Of a stretch of DNA of 5,858 nt, positions 5,119 through 5,858 are shown one piece after another. A program made the translations under genes and the position numbers. Source of the DNA: an uncultured Thermoanaerobacterales bacterium (GTDB taxonomy: Bacteria > Bacillota > Clostridia > Christensenellales > UBA1242); the NCBI GenBank assembly GCA_949840475.1, contig CATKXA010000066.1, forward strand, positions 1 to 5,858, written 5' to 3'. Below the pieces are notes generated by a model. That model was not told the DNA's origin, searched no databases, and saw only the letters and a program-made list of their open reading frames with translations. How positions within the stretch are numbered: position 1 is the first letter of the stretch; every line of letters begins with the position of its first letter.

Positions 5119-5858
5119 ATGCAAAAGAATATTAAGGTGGCAATAATTACTCTTGGTTGTAAAGTTAACCAATATGAAAGTAATGCCATAGCAAAAAAAC
5201 TAGAAGATAATAATATTACAGTGGTAACACAAATAGTTCCTGCTGACTATTATGTTGTAAATACTTGTGCGGTTACAAATGAGGGCGAAAGAAAATCACG
5301 TGGAATTTTAACAAAAATCCAAAAGGTTAATAAATCGGCAAAAATTTATGTTTGTGGTTGCTCGGCTCAAAATAATCCAAGTAAGTTTTCATGCAATAGT
5401 AATGTTAAGTGTGTACTTGGTACCAGCAGTAAGCAAAATATTGCAGATAAGATACTTGAAGATATTAATAGCACAAAAACGCAAAATCAGTTTGTTGACA
5501 CTCAAATTTCTAGTGTATATCAAGAAAATGGGCTCGCAAAGAGCCAAAGAACAAGAGTTGTAATAAAGGTTCAAGAGGGTTGTAACAACTATTGCTCATA
5601 CTGCATTATACCATATTTAAGAGGCAGAGAACGTAGTCGAAGCTTAGAAGACGTCAAAAAAGAAATAGAGTTTCAGAGTAAGACTGCCAAAGAAATTGTT
5701 TTTGCGGGCATCAATTTGTCTTCGTATGGCAATGACTTTAACGACGGGACTTCTCTTGTTGACCTTGCTAAATTGATGTTATGGTATAAAAATGTTCGCT
5801 TTAGATTTAGCTCGCTTGAGCAAGACATAATAACTGAAGACTTTTTAAAAACACTTAG
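5119..5858 (+). CDS. mtaB: tRNA t6A37 methylthiotransferase MtaB, N-terminal part (3' end outside window)
   Basis: Radical-SAM enzyme that converts t6A to ms2t6A at position 37 of ANN-decoding tRNAs, using two iron-sulfur clusters. 246 complete codons are visible with no stop; full-length proteins are about 430 aa. The methylthiotransferase domain has its three cluster Cys: C14 in TLGCKVNQYES, C50 in NTCAVTNEGERKSR, and C81 in CGCSAQ. The radical-SAM motif is GCNNYCSYCIIPYLRGRERSR, with C155, C159 and C162 (CxxxCxxC). The NTCAVTNEGERKSR form and the RGRERSRS segment favour MtaB over the related MiaB and RimO; synteny after rsmE agrees. AGGA at 5109-5112 overlaps the rsmE stop, indicating translational coupling. 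Confidence 0.94.
   Translation, partial: MQKNIKVAIITLGCKVNQYESNAIAKKLEDNNITVVTQIVPADYYVVNTCAVTNEGERKSRGILTKIQKVNKSAKIYVCGCSAQNNPSKFSCNSNVKCVLGTSSKQNIADKILEDINSTKTQNQFVDTQISSVYQENGLAKSQRTRVVIKVQEGCNNYCSYCIIPYLRGRERSRSLEDVKKEIEFQSKTAKEIVFAGINLSSYGNDFNDGTSLVDLAKLMLWYKNVRFRFSSLEQDIITEDFLKTL

Noticed and set aside
5119..5858. Radical-SAM enzyme as a maturase for the Cys-rich peptides
   Set aside because: The N-terminal methylthiotransferase domain with its three cluster Cys, and the rsmE-mtaB synteny, identify it as the tRNA enzyme MtaB; it is also in a separate unit after a terminator.

Overview
The window is a stretch of AT-rich bacterial chromosome, with all genes on the + strand. It looks like a low-GC Gram-positive (Bacillota, most likely Clostridia-like; exact lineage not determinable here). 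The gene order hrcA-grpE-dnaK-dnaJ followed by rsmE-mtaB is the classic Bacillota class I heat-shock locus. DnaK has the short nucleotide-binding domain typical of Gram-positives, lacking the roughly 24-residue insert near residues 72-90 that Gram-negative DnaK carries. TGA is not used as a sense codon in any of the genes.

Layout: 1-200 is the 3' end of hrcA (heat-shock repressor). Positions 214-315 and 358-462 are two tiny paralogous Cys/Gly-rich genes (33 and 34 aa), each with a strong Shine-Dalgarno. Positions 504-1328 are grpE, whose first ~100 residues are a metallothionein-like Cys/His-rich extension (26 Cys, 12 His) built from about four imperfect repeats. dnaK (1353-3179) and dnaJ (3203-4318) follow, and a convincing rho-independent terminator (4325-4355) closes the operon. 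A second unit then begins with rsmE (4385-5110) and mtaB (5119 to the window edge). prmA, which often lies between dnaJ and rsmE in Bacillota, is absent here. There is no gene-free stretch longer than about 70 bases.

How it works together: HrcA represses the operon. GrpE, DnaK and DnaJ form the Hsp70 folding cycle. RsmE methylates 16S rRNA, and MtaB methylthiolates tRNA at position 37. The unexpected element is the Cys-rich module: three consecutive ORFs (two peptides plus the GrpE N-terminus) share a CxC/GDC/DNC skeleton and sit between repressor and chaperones. The likeliest reading is metal binding or thiol/redox buffering produced together with the chaperones. A peptide-natural-product (RiPP) reading of the two small genes cannot be excluded, although no modifying enzyme is visible.
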